Origin: CAXSBR01 sp964236495
GTDB taxonomy: Bacteria; Actinomycetota; Actinomycetes; Mycobacteriales; Jatrophihabitantaceae
Direction: 5' to 3'
Length of the DNA: 64,000 bases
Assembly: GCA_964236495.1 (NCBI GenBank)
Contig: CAXSBR010000001.1
Location: 124,001-188,000 of the forward strand
Shown piece after piece: positions 27,364 through 35,071 of the stretch. Below the pieces are notes generated by a model. It saw only the letters and a program-made list of their open reading frames with translations. It made no database searches and was not told where the DNA came from. The position numbers and the translations under genes were made by a program. Each line of letters opens with the position of its first letter. The stretch's first letter is position 1.

Positions 27364-28206
27364 ATGCAGCGGCAGAAACCTCCTGCCGCTGCTCCGGCGT
27401 CGTCAGACGTCGTCTCTTGGACGGACATCTCGTTGACGAACTACCCCGCCCCGCCGCCGCTGCCCGTGGCAGCGACCGGTCCGCACGCCAAGGCCGGTGT
27501 CGGCGCTTATCCGGCCCTCGCTGCTGCGGTGCTGGGACTGCTCGGGCTGCTGCTGCCGTGGTACACACCCAAGCTGAGTCGTTCTGTGCCCGACCTCCAG
27601 ATTCAGCCCATCGATTATCACGCGTGGAGCGGTTGGATCTTCCTCGTCGCGGCGCCCATCGCGCTGATCGCGTATGGCATCTTCTGGCTGCAAGCCCTGC
27701 GCGGCCGGCACAACAGCCGCTTCGCCGCATCGGCGGACCCGGTTCGTACGTTGTCGCGGCAGTCGATCGTTGCCGGCGTCGTCGCGCTGGCATTGGCGTT
27801 GCTCTCGACGGTGCTGGTCAAGCACCACTACAAGAATTGGGACGAAGCCGCTCGCCTCGCCAAGTCTCAGGGTGCGAGCCTGCAGAGGAACCCCCAGCTC
27901 GGGCTTTACTGCGTGATTCTCGGCGCCTTGGCGCTCATCGCCGCCGGCGCAATCGGCCTTTTTCTCAAGTCCGCCGGCCCGAGTGGTGGCCTGTCGGCGG
28001 CCGGCCCGGCCATATTCGGCGCGCAGCCGCAGTTCGGTGCCCAGCCGCAGTTCGGTGCCCAGCCGCAGTCCGGTGCCGAGCCGCAGTTCGGAGCGCAGCC
28101 GCAGTTCGGCGCGCAGCCGCAGTCCGGTGCCCAGCCGCAGTCCGGTGCCCAGCCGCAGTTCGGAGCGCCCCCGGCAAACAGCAATGAGCAGCGCAGCGAC
28201 GAGTAG
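27364..28206 (+). CDS. Membrane protein with C-terminal GAQPQF repeats
   Basis: 280 aa from the ATG at 27364; no clear ribosome site, so the start is uncertain. A Pro-rich cytoplasmic lead is followed by about four helices (AAAVLGLLGLLLPW, GWIFLVAAPIALIAYG, SIVAGVVALALALLSTVL and YCVILGALALIAAGAIGLFL). Eight 6-residue units GAQPQF/S follow, then a short polar end. The design (four helices plus low-complexity Pro/Gln arm) parallels the DUF5336-like proteins upstream of purN, suggesting the same paralogous group. Function unknown. Confidence 0.7.
   Translation: MQRQKPPAAAPASSDVVSWTDISLTNYPAPPPLPVAATGPHAKAGVGAYPALAAAVLGLLGLLLPWYTPKLSRSVPDLQIQPIDYHAWSGWIFLVAAPIALIAYGIFWLQALRGRHNSRFAASADPVRTLSRQSIVAGVVALALALLSTVLVKHHYKNWDEAARLAKSQGASLQRNPQLGLYCVILGALALIAAGAIGLFLKSAGPSGGLSAAGPAIFGAQPQFGAQPQFGAQPQSGAEPQFGAQPQFGAQPQSGAQPQSGAQPQFGAPPANSNEQRSDE
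28018..28161. repeat. Eight 18-bp coding repeats
   Basis: Eight consecutive 18-base units close to GGTGCCCAGCCGCAGTTC encode GAQPQF, with F/S changes at the last codon and one GAEPQF. Units differ by only a few bases (GGTGCC or GGAGCG variants). It is an in-frame minisatellite prone to length change. Confidence 0.8.
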
Positions 28207-28243
28207 GCAGACGCGAGCTGAGCGACTGGCAGGATAGGGGCTC

Positions 28244-29110
28244 GTGAGCGCCACGATTCTCGACGGCAAGGCCACGCTGGCGACGATCAAGCTCGAGCTC
28301 GCCGAGCGGATCGAGCGCCTGCACGCCAACGGCGTCCGTCCCGGGTTGGGCACGGTTCTGGTCGGCGACGATCCGGCCAGCCGCTGGTACATCTCGGCCA
28401 AGCACAAGGACTGCGCCGAGATCGGCATCGTCAGCATCCAGCGCGAGTTGCCGATCACCGCCACCCAGGCCGAGGTGGAAGCCACTGTCGCCCAGCTCAA
28501 CGCCGACGACAGCTGCACCGCCTACCTGGTGCAACTGCCACTGCCGAGCCCGCTCGAGGAGTACCGGGTTCTCGAGCGGGTCGATCCGAGCAAGGACGTC
28601 GACGGGCTGCACCCGGCGAATCTGGGCCGGCTGGTGCTGGGGGAGCCGGCGCCCTTGCCGTGCACGCCGCACGGCGTTGTCGAGCTGCTGCGTCGCTACC
28701 AGGTGCCGTTGGCCGGCGCCGAGGTGGTGATCATCGGCCGCGGGCTCACGGTAGGGCGTCCGCTGGGGCTGCTTCTGACCCGGCGCAGCGAGAACGCCAC
28801 GGTCACGCTGTGCCACACCGGTACCCGCGATCTCGGTGCGCATCTGCGCCGCGCGGACATTGTGGTTGCGGCCGCCGGATCACCGAACCTGGTCACCGCC
28901 GCCGACGTCAAGCCCGGCGCCGCGGTGCTCGACGTCGGCGTGAGCCGCGTCGAGGGCAAGATAGCCGGCGACGTCGCCGCCGACGTCGCGACCGTCGCCG
29001 GCTTCCTGGCACCCAATCCAGGCGGCGTCGGACCCATGACGCGGGCGATGCTGCTGACCAACGTGGTGGAGGCGGCCGAGCGTCAGCTGCTGTCCCGCGG
29101 CGAGCGCTGA
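28244..29110 (+). CDS. folD: Methylene-THF dehydrogenase/cyclohydrolase
   Basis: 288 aa from a GTG at 28244 with GGATAGGGG upstream. Substrate domain with the catalytic Y-x-x-x-K in WYISAKHK and the loop VQLPLP. NADP domain with IIGRGLTVGRPLG, where GRG-x-T replaces the common GRS-x-x-VG. It ends PGGVGPMTRAMLLTN. Makes 10-formyl-THF for PurN and PurH. DUF3017 follows at two bases, an arrangement typical of actinobacteria. Confidence 0.95.
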   Translation: MSATILDGKATLATIKLELAERIERLHANGVRPGLGTVLVGDDPASRWYISAKHKDCAEIGIVSIQRELPITATQAEVEATVAQLNADDSCTAYLVQLPLPSPLEEYRVLERVDPSKDVDGLHPANLGRLVLGEPAPLPCTPHGVVELLRRYQVPLAGAEVVIIGRGLTVGRPLGLLLTRRSENATVTLCHTGTRDLGAHLRRADIVVAAAGSPNLVTAADVKPGAAVLDVGVSRVEGKIAGDVAADVATVAGFLAPNPGGVGPMTRAMLLTNVVEAAERQLLSRGER

Positions 29111-29112
29111 TC

Positions 29113-29406
29113 ATGGCGGGCACCCTGCGCACCAAAGACCTGCACGACGTGCCGTACCTGCTCGTGTTGGTCACCGCCGCGGCGGGCTTGGTGTACGCGG
29201 CGTTTTTGTCCACGCACTGGCTGCGCGGAGTAGGCGTCGTCGGCGTGGCAATGCTGATGGGCGCAGGTTTCCGCGCCGTCCTGACCGACCGGCAGGCCGG
29301 CACGCTCGCCGTACGACACCGGCCGTTCGACGTCGCCTGCTACCTGCTCTTCGGCGCCGGCATCATCGTGGTGGGCGTCATCACCAACAGGCTGACCACT
29401 CCCTGA
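29113..29406 (+). CDS. DUF3017 family small membrane protein
   Basis: 97 aa from the ATG at 29113, two bases after folD. Three hydrophobic helices: VPYLLVLVTAAAGLVYAAF, GVGVVGVAMLMGAGF and VACYLLFGAGIIVVGVI, with a basic AGTLAVRHRPFD between the last two. DUF3017 proteins commonly follow folD in actinobacteria. Their function is unknown. The spacing implies the same mRNA. Confidence 0.85.
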   Translation: MAGTLRTKDLHDVPYLLVLVTAAAGLVYAAFLSTHWLRGVGVVGVAMLMGAGFRAVLTDRQAGTLAVRHRPFDVACYLLFGAGIIVVGVITNRLTTP

Positions 29407-29411
29407 TGGGT

Positions 29412-29439
29412 TTTGACGCCGAGTTAGCGTGAGTACGGT
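29412..29439 (+). promoter_or_regulatory. Candidate promoter of mdh
   Basis: TTTGAC (29412-29417) and TACGGT (29434-29439) are separated by 16 bases, an acceptable housekeeping-sigma layout. They lie 88 bases before the mdh ATG. In the leader, GTAGGG (29475-29480) can pair with CCCTAC (29496-29501). Not verified experimentally; -10 hexamers of the TAnnnT type occur by chance. Confidence 0.4.
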
Positions 29440-29526
29440 GTGCCCCCTGGCGTCGCGCGTAGCGGTAGCTGTGCGTAGGGAGCCGGTCGTGCGTGCCCTA
29501 CCTGCCCACTGGCAAAGGAGCCCTCC

Positions 29527-30528
29527 ATGAGTGCAGTCAGCAACCCGCCGGTCAAGGTTGCCGTCACCGGTGCGGCCGGGCAGATCGGCTACAGCCTGCT
29601 CTTTCGCATCGCCAGCGGCGCGATGCTGGGCCCCGACACCCGGGTCCAGCTGCACCTACTGGAAATAACGCCCGCGATGAAGGCGCTCGAAGGCGTGGTG
29701 ATGGAACTGGACGACTGCGCGTTCCCGCTGCTCGACGACGTCGTCATCGGCGATGATGCGACCACAGTCTTCGACGGCGTCAGTGTGGCGCTGCTGGTGG
29801 GGGCCCGGCCGCGGTCGAAGGGAATGGAACGCAGCGACCTGCTCGAGGCCAACGGCGCCATCTTCACCGTTCAGGGCGCGGCGCTGGCGGCCTCAGCCGC
29901 CGACGACGTCCGGGTGTTGGTACCGGGCAATCCTGCGAATACCAACGCCCTGATCGCCATGAGCAACGCCGACGGCGTTCCGCCGGAGCGGTTCACCGCG
30001 ATGATGCGCTTGGATCACAACCGCGCCAAGGGCCAGCTGGCCAAGAAGGCCGGCGTCAGCGTCAACGACATCACCCGGCTGACGGTCTGGGGTAACCACT
30101 CGGCCACCCAGTACCCCGACATCACCCACGCGCAGATCAACGGCCGGCCGGCCACGGAAGTGGTGCCCGACCGCGAGTGGGTGGAGAACGACTTCATCCC
30201 GACCGTCCAGAAGCGCGGCGCTGCCATCATCGAGGCCCGCGGTGCATCGTCGGCTGCGTCGGCGGCGAGCGCGGCGGTCGATCACGTCCGCGACTGGATG
30301 TTGGGCACGCCGGCGCAGGACTGGGTGTCGATGGCGGTGCCGTCGGACGGTTCCTACGGCATCGCCGAGGGCATTCTCTGCTCGTTCCCGGTGACCTGCG
30401 CCGACGGCAACTACGACATCGTCACCGGCGTGGACATCGACGAGTTCTCGCGTCAGCGCATCGACGCCAGCGTCACCGAGCTCGTGGAGGAGCGCGACGC
30501 GGTGCGCGAACTGGGCCTCATCCGCTGA
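29527..30528 (+). CDS. mdh: Malate dehydrogenase
   Basis: 333 aa from the ATG at 29527 with AAAGGAG upstream. NAD-binding VTGAAGQIGYSLL, the mobile loop GARPRSKGMERSDLL with the two Arg that select malate, Asp/Arg of MMRLDHNRA and catalytic His in WGNHSATQ. This is the cytosolic MalDH type that oxidises malate to oxaloacetate with NAD. The run AARGASSAASAASAA-like after AIIEARG is a little more Ser/Ala-rich than usual. A terminator was not found before the next gene. Confidence 0.96.
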   Translation: MSAVSNPPVKVAVTGAAGQIGYSLLFRIASGAMLGPDTRVQLHLLEITPAMKALEGVVMELDDCAFPLLDDVVIGDDATTVFDGVSVALLVGARPRSKGMERSDLLEANGAIFTVQGAALAASAADDVRVLVPGNPANTNALIAMSNADGVPPERFTAMMRLDHNRAKGQLAKKAGVSVNDITRLTVWGNHSATQYPDITHAQINGRPATEVVPDREWVENDFIPTVQKRGAAIIEARGASSAASAASAAVDHVRDWMLGTPAQDWVSMAVPSDGSYGIAEGILCSFPVTCADGNYDIVTGVDIDEFSRQRIDASVTELVEERDAVRELGLIR

Positions 30529-30635
30529 GTGCGCGCAGCGCACCCGTGTGCGGCGCGATGCAAGGTCGGCCCGGCACCGCTGCGACCGCCGCCTGCTGCG
30601 GACACTCCCCCGGGCGTGTCTGTACAACTGAAAGA

Positions 30636-31667
30636 GTGACAGCCGCGGGTGCGTGGATCGACGAGGTGCTGCCGGCCTGGCTCGCGCCGGTGCTCGCCGA
30701 GGTGCCCAGGTTCGCCGAGAACGTTGCCGGGGCAGTGGCTTTCGCCGAGCGCCTCGGACGTCGACTTCCACTGCCCGGTTCCGGGCAGACGGCCCAGCGC
30801 TGGCAGATCCTGGCGGCCGTCGCCGCTGCCGATCTCACCGTGGCGCGAGTGCTGGAGGCGCACAGCGACGCGCTGGCGATTCTGGCTGAGGCAGACATCG
30901 ACTCCAACGGCGCCGATCTACCGGTGGCGGGGAGCTGGGGTGTGTTCGCCGCCGAGTCGCCTGGAAGTCGACTGCACGCCGTTGTCGACGACGGGCAGTG
31001 GCTGTTGACCGGAACGAAGCCGTGGTGCTCACTGGGCGGCGCCCTGGACGCCGCGCTGGTGACCGCGCACGTGGAAGGCGGTCGGCGTCTGTTCGCAGTA
31101 GACCTGCGCGACGAGCGCGTCCGTGCCGATCCACCGTCGGCATGGTCGGCGCGTGGTCTGCGGGTGGTAAGCAGCACCAGCCTGCATTTCTCCGCAGCAC
31201 CGGCGACGCCCGTGGGCGCTGCGCACTGGTATCAGCAGCGGCCGGGTTTCGCGTGGGGTGGCATGGGCGTGGCCGCCTGCTGGTTCGGAGCGGCCTGGGC
31301 GCTGCGCGAGACATTGCGCACGGCCGCCGCCGAACGCGGCGGGGAGATCGCCCAGATGCACCTGGGCGCTGTCGACGTCGTGCTGTTCGGCGCTCAGGCG
31401 GTGCTGCGGCAGGCTGCCGGCGATATCGATGCGGGCGACGCCGACGGTTCGGTGGGTGCGGTGTTGGCTCTACGGGTGCGAGCGGTCGTGGCCGCGGCCG
31501 CCGAGGAAACGGTCCACCGGGTCGGGCATGCACTCGGCCCGGCACCTCTGGCCTTCGACGCCGAACATGCCCGTCGGGTCGCCGATCTGCAGATGTACGT
31601 CCGCCAGCACCATGGCGAGCGCGATCTGGCCGCACTGGGCGCGCTGCTGACGGCCGTGGCCACGTGA
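30636..31667 (+). CDS. Acyl-CoA dehydrogenase-like flavoprotein
   Basis: 343 aa from a GTG at 30636 (MTAAGAWIDEVLPAWL). The fold is acyl-CoA dehydrogenase-like: helical N-domain, middle beta domain with GQWLLTGTKPWCSLGGALD, and C-terminal helices with AEETVHRVGHALGPAP. The usual catalytic Glu is not evident, and it is shorter than most dehydrogenases. It may act on a carrier-bound or unusual substrate. Its stop overlaps the GTG of the deacetylase-methyltransferase gene, so it is the first gene of a three-gene coupled operon. Confidence 0.8.
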   Translation: MTAAGAWIDEVLPAWLAPVLAEVPRFAENVAGAVAFAERLGRRLPLPGSGQTAQRWQILAAVAAADLTVARVLEAHSDALAILAEADIDSNGADLPVAGSWGVFAAESPGSRLHAVVDDGQWLLTGTKPWCSLGGALDAALVTAHVEGGRRLFAVDLRDERVRADPPSAWSARGLRVVSSTSLHFSAAPATPVGAAHWYQQRPGFAWGGMGVAACWFGAAWALRETLRTAAAERGGEIAQMHLGAVDVVLFGAQAVLRQAAGDIDAGDADGSVGAVLALRVRAVVAAAAEETVHRVGHALGPAPLAFDAEHARRVADLQMYVRQHHGERDLAALGALLTAVAT

Positions 31668-33055
31668 CTGCCTTCACCGGATCTGTGCCGGGCACCTCCG
31701 AGAGCCGTTGGGCAGCGTCGCGTCGTCTCGCCGACCTGTCGGCGGTGCCGGTGCCCGGACGCGACCGCCGGGTCGTGGTGCTGGCCGCGCACCCCGACGA
31801 CGAAACCCTCGGTGCCGGCGGCCTGATCGCCGCCGCGGCGCAGTCCGGCCTGCGCATCGACGTGATCGTGGCTTCGGACGGAGCGGCGTCACACCCGCTG
31901 TCGTCTACGCATTCGCCGACAGCGCTGGCTCGCATCCGTGCCGGCGAGGTGCGCGCGGCCGTGGCCACGTTGGCTCCCAATGCGCAGCTGCATCTGCTCG
32001 CGCTTCCCGATGGAAACCTGGCCGCGCACGGGACCGACATTCGGCAGGCGCTGCGCGATCTCGCCGACTCGCACACGCTGCTGGTGAGCACCTGGCGCGG
32101 CGACCGCCACCCCGACCACGAGGCCTGCGGGCAGGCTGCGGCCGACGTCGCCGCCGAGCTGGGCCTGGCGCTGTGGGAGTTCCCGATCTGGGCATGGCAC
32201 TGGGCGGAGCCCGACGAGTCTGCCGTGCCCGACGAGGGCGGCGATCCCGCGGCGCAAACGAGTAGCGCAGACCGTCTGCCGTGGGCAGATCTGCGCCGCC
32301 TGGAGCTGCCCGTCGCGGCACAACCGGTCAAGGCGCGCGCCATGGCGGCCTACACCAGCCAATCCAGCCCGCTGTCGGATCAACCGGGCGACGAACCGGT
32401 TGTTCCCGACACGATGCTGGCGCACTTCCGGCGCGATTTCGAGACCTTCGCCATCACCTCGCCGGCCGCGGACCGCGTCTACTTCGAGCGTCTCTACGCC
32501 GGTGCAGACGACCCGTGGGGCTTGGCCGAGCGCTTCTACGAGCAGCGCAAACGCGCGATCACGCTGGCGTCCCTGCCCCGCGAGCGGTTCGCGCGCGCTT
32601 TCGAGCCGGGCTGCGCAACCGGCCTGTTCACCGTCGAACTGGCGCGCCGCTGCGGCGAGGTCGTCGCCTGGGACACTGCAGAACGGGCTGCCGAGCTGAC
32701 CCGGCAGCGGCTGGCCGACGCCGATCTGCTTGCGCGGGCGGACACCGGAGAAGTTCCGCTGCAATGGCCCGAGGGCACGTTCGATCTTCTCTTCTTGAGC
32801 GAAGTCGGCTACTTCGTGGCCGATCTGGACCTGCTCAAGCGGCGCATCGACGCCTGCCTGGCTTCCGACGGCGTGGTGCTCGCCTGCCACTGGCGACATC
32901 CGGGTGTGGAAAACCCGCACACCACCGACGCCGTGCACGCAGCGATCGGCTCCGGGCTCGCGCTGCTCGTCGATCACCGCGAGGACGACTTCCTGCTCCA
33001 GGTCTGGTCCCGATCCGGGCAGTCCGTCGCCACGGCCGAGGGCATCGTGACGTGA
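31664..33055 (+). CDS. PIG-L deacetylase fused to NodS-like methyltransferase
   Basis: 463 aa from the GTG at 31664, overlapping the previous stop (GTGA). N-terminal PIG-L/LmbE domain: zinc motif AAHPDDE (His43, Asp45, Asp46) and distal HPDHE (His149, His152). C-terminal domain is NodS-like: DPWGLAERFYEQRK near 283, SAM motif FEPGCATG at 313-320, LSEVGYF and CHWRHPG. PIG-L enzymes remove N-acyl groups from amino sugars. NodS N-methylates a freed glucosamine in Nod factors. Having both in one chain suggests deacetylation then methylation of one amino sugar; this is inference. Linker around residues 185-250 is Asp/Ser/Ala-rich. Confidence 0.88.
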   Translation: MTAFTGSVPGTSESRWAASRRLADLSAVPVPGRDRRVVVLAAHPDDETLGAGGLIAAAAQSGLRIDVIVASDGAASHPLSSTHSPTALARIRAGEVRAAVATLAPNAQLHLLALPDGNLAAHGTDIRQALRDLADSHTLLVSTWRGDRHPDHEACGQAAADVAAELGLALWEFPIWAWHWAEPDESAVPDEGGDPAAQTSSADRLPWADLRRLELPVAAQPVKARAMAAYTSQSSPLSDQPGDEPVVPDTMLAHFRRDFETFAITSPAADRVYFERLYAGADDPWGLAERFYEQRKRAITLASLPRERFARAFEPGCATGLFTVELARRCGEVVAWDTAERAAELTRQRLADADLLARADTGEVPLQWPEGTFDLLFLSEVGYFVADLDLLKRRIDACLASDGVVLACHWRHPGVENPHTTDAVHAAIGSGLALLVDHREDDFLLQVWSRSGQSVATAEGIVT

Positions 33056-33810
33056 GCGCTGCGCACGGCGACGCGACTGAGGAACGGGTCATCTCGACGG
33101 TCGGGGTGGTCGTGCCCGCCCGCAACGAGCAGGCCGACATCGCTCGCTGCCTGGATGCGGTAGATGTGGCCGTCACGCACCTGCGCAATGACAGCGCGGA
33201 CCCGCCCGACGTGCGCGTCGTCATCGTCCTGGACTCGTGCACCGACGGCACTGCTGCGCTGGCCGACCGGCCCGGCGTCGAGCTAGTCGCCGTAGACGCC
33301 GGTTGCGTGGGAACTGCCCGCGCGGCTGGGGCTGCGCTCCTGCTCGCCGGCGCAGTTCGTCCGGAGCAAATCTGGCTGGCCAACACCGACGCCGATTCCA
33401 CGGTTCCATCTGACTGGCTGCTGAGCATGGTGTCCGCGGCGCGTCGGGTCGCTGACGTGGTGCTGGGCACGGTGGTTCCTGGCACCGGACTCGATCATGT
33501 GGCCCTGCGTGCGTGGCACGACCGGCACGATTTGCGCGCGGGCCACGGGCACGTGCACGGCGCCAACTTCGGCATCCGAGGCGATGTCTACACCGCGTTG
33601 GGTGGATGGCCCGCCCTGTGCACCGGGGAGGACCGATACCTCGCCGCCCGGGCCTTGGCGCACCCGTCCGTGCACGTCGTGCGTACCGCCTCGATACCTG
33701 TGCACACGAGCAGCCGCCTCATCGGCCGCGCGCCCGACGGGTTCGCCCGGTACCTGCGTGCACTGTCGCTGGGACCGGACGAAGAGCCTTCAGCGGCTGA
33801 GATATCTTGA
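33052..33810 (+). CDS. Family 2 glycosyltransferase
   Basis: 252 aa from the GTG at 33052, overlapping the preceding stop (GTGA). GT-A fold: VVVPARNEQADIARCLDAV, VLDSCTDGTAA, metal-binding Asp113-Ala-Asp115 in NTDADS, and the acceptor-side GEDRYLA. No membrane helix is seen, so it is a soluble cytosolic transferase. With the acyl-CoA dehydrogenase-like protein and the deacetylase-methyltransferase it forms a translationally coupled operon likely to build a modified amino sugar. Donor and acceptor unknown. Confidence 0.85.
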   Translation: MSAAHGDATEERVISTVGVVVPARNEQADIARCLDAVDVAVTHLRNDSADPPDVRVVIVLDSCTDGTAALADRPGVELVAVDAGCVGTARAAGAALLLAGAVRPEQIWLANTDADSTVPSDWLLSMVSAARRVADVVLGTVVPGTGLDHVALRAWHDRHDLRAGHGHVHGANFGIRGDVYTALGGWPALCTGEDRYLAARALAHPSVHVVRTASIPVHTSSRLIGRAPDGFARYLRALSLGPDEEPSAAEIS

Positions 33811-33817
33811 CGTCAAG
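33806..33817. promoter_or_regulatory. 12-bp palindrome upstream of icd
   Basis: CTTGACGTCAAG is a perfect palindrome overlapping the glycosyltransferase stop and ending 24 bases before the icd ATG. Such symmetry suggests a dimeric regulator site. It also provides TTGAC as a possible -35. Which regulator binds is unknown. Confidence 0.45.
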
Positions 33818-33841
33818 CAATCGTGACCCGGAGAGGTACGC

Positions 33842-35071
33842 ATGTCGAAGATCAAGGTCGAGGGCACGGTCGTCGAACTCGACGGCGACGAGATGACCCG
33901 CATCATCTGGCAGTTCATCAAGGACCGGCTGATCCATCCCTACCTCGACGTCGACCTCGAGTACTACGACCTGGGTATCGAACATCGCGACGCCACCGAC
34001 GACCAGGTGACCGTTGACGCCGCGCACGCGATCCAGCGCCACGGCGTCGGCGTCAAGTGCGCGACCATCACCCCGGACGAGGCGCGGGTGGAGGAGTTCG
34101 GGCTGAAGAAGATGTGGAAGTCGCCCAACGGCACCATCCGCAACATCCTGGGCGGCGTCATCTTCCGCGAGCCGATCATCATGGCCAACGTCCCGCGCCT
34201 GGTGCCCGGCTGGACAAAGCCGATCGTCGTGGGCCGGCACGCCTTCGGCGACCAGTACAAGGCGACCGATCTGCGGGTGCCGGGCAAGGGCACGCTGACG
34301 TTGACGTTCACGCCCGAAGACGGCGGCGCACCGACCGAGCTGGAGGTGTTCGAGTTCCCCTCGCCAGGCGTCGCCCTGGCGATGTACAACCTGGACGATT
34401 CGATCCGCGACTTCGCCCGCGCGTCGCTGCGCTACGGCCTGAACCGCGATTTTCCGGTGTACCTGTCGACGAAGAACACCATCCTCAAGGGCTATGACGG
34501 CCGCTTCAAGGACATCTTCGCCGAGGTGTTCGAAGCCGAGTTCAAGGCCGACTTCGACGCCGCCGGCATCACCTACGAGCACCGCCTCATCGACGACATG
34601 GTCGCGGCGAACCTCAAGTGGGAGGGCGGGTACGTCTGGGCCTGCAAGAACTACGACGGCGACGTGCAGTCCGACACCGTCGCCCAAGGCTTCGGCTCGC
34701 TGGGGCTGATGACGTCGGTGCTGCTCACGCCAGACGGTAAGACGGTGGAGGCCGAGGCCGCGCACGGCACGGTTACCCGGCATTACCGCCAGCACCAGGC
34801 CGGCAAGCCCACCTCGACCAATCCGATTGCGTCGATCTTCGCCTGGACCCGCGGCCTGGCGCATCGCGGCACACTGGACGGCACGCCTGAGGTCACCGCG
34901 TTTGCCGAAACCCTGGAACGGGTCTGCGTCGAGACCGTAGAAAGCGGCCAGATGACCAAGGATCTCGCGCTGCTGATCGGCAAGGACGCTCCCTGGCTGA
35001 CGACGGAGGACTTCCTCGCCGCCATAGACGAAAACCTGTCCGCCGCGATCGGCGCTGACGCTCGGGCATGA
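33842..35071 (+). CDS. icd: NADP-type isocitrate dehydrogenase
   Basis: 409 aa from the ATG at 33842 with GGAGAGG upstream. It matches the homodimeric eukaryote-like IDH group: DGDEMTRIIW, KSPNGTIRNILGG, RHAFGDQY, a metal site in RLIDDMVAANLKWEGGY, and AAHGTVTRHYR. The last pattern and the family predict NADP use. It makes 2-oxoglutarate and NADPH in the TCA cycle. The stop overlaps the next ATG (ATGA), so a flavoprotein reductase is translated with it. Confidence 0.95.
   Translation: MSKIKVEGTVVELDGDEMTRIIWQFIKDRLIHPYLDVDLEYYDLGIEHRDATDDQVTVDAAHAIQRHGVGVKCATITPDEARVEEFGLKKMWKSPNGTIRNILGGVIFREPIIMANVPRLVPGWTKPIVVGRHAFGDQYKATDLRVPGKGTLTLTFTPEDGGAPTELEVFEFPSPGVALAMYNLDDSIRDFARASLRYGLNRDFPVYLSTKNTILKGYDGRFKDIFAEVFEAEFKADFDAAGITYEHRLIDDMVAANLKWEGGYVWACKNYDGDVQSDTVAQGFGSLGLMTSVLLTPDGKTVEAEAAHGTVTRHYRQHQAGKPTSTNPIASIFAWTRGLAHRGTLDGTPEVTAFAETLERVCVETVESGQMTKDLALLIGKDAPWLTTEDFLAAIDENLSAAIGADARA

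Noticed and set aside
33052..33090. Third MIRU-like head at the glycosyltransferase start (GTGAGCGCTGCGCA)
   Set aside because: Shares only about nine bases with the repeat head and is part of a normal GTGA overlap.
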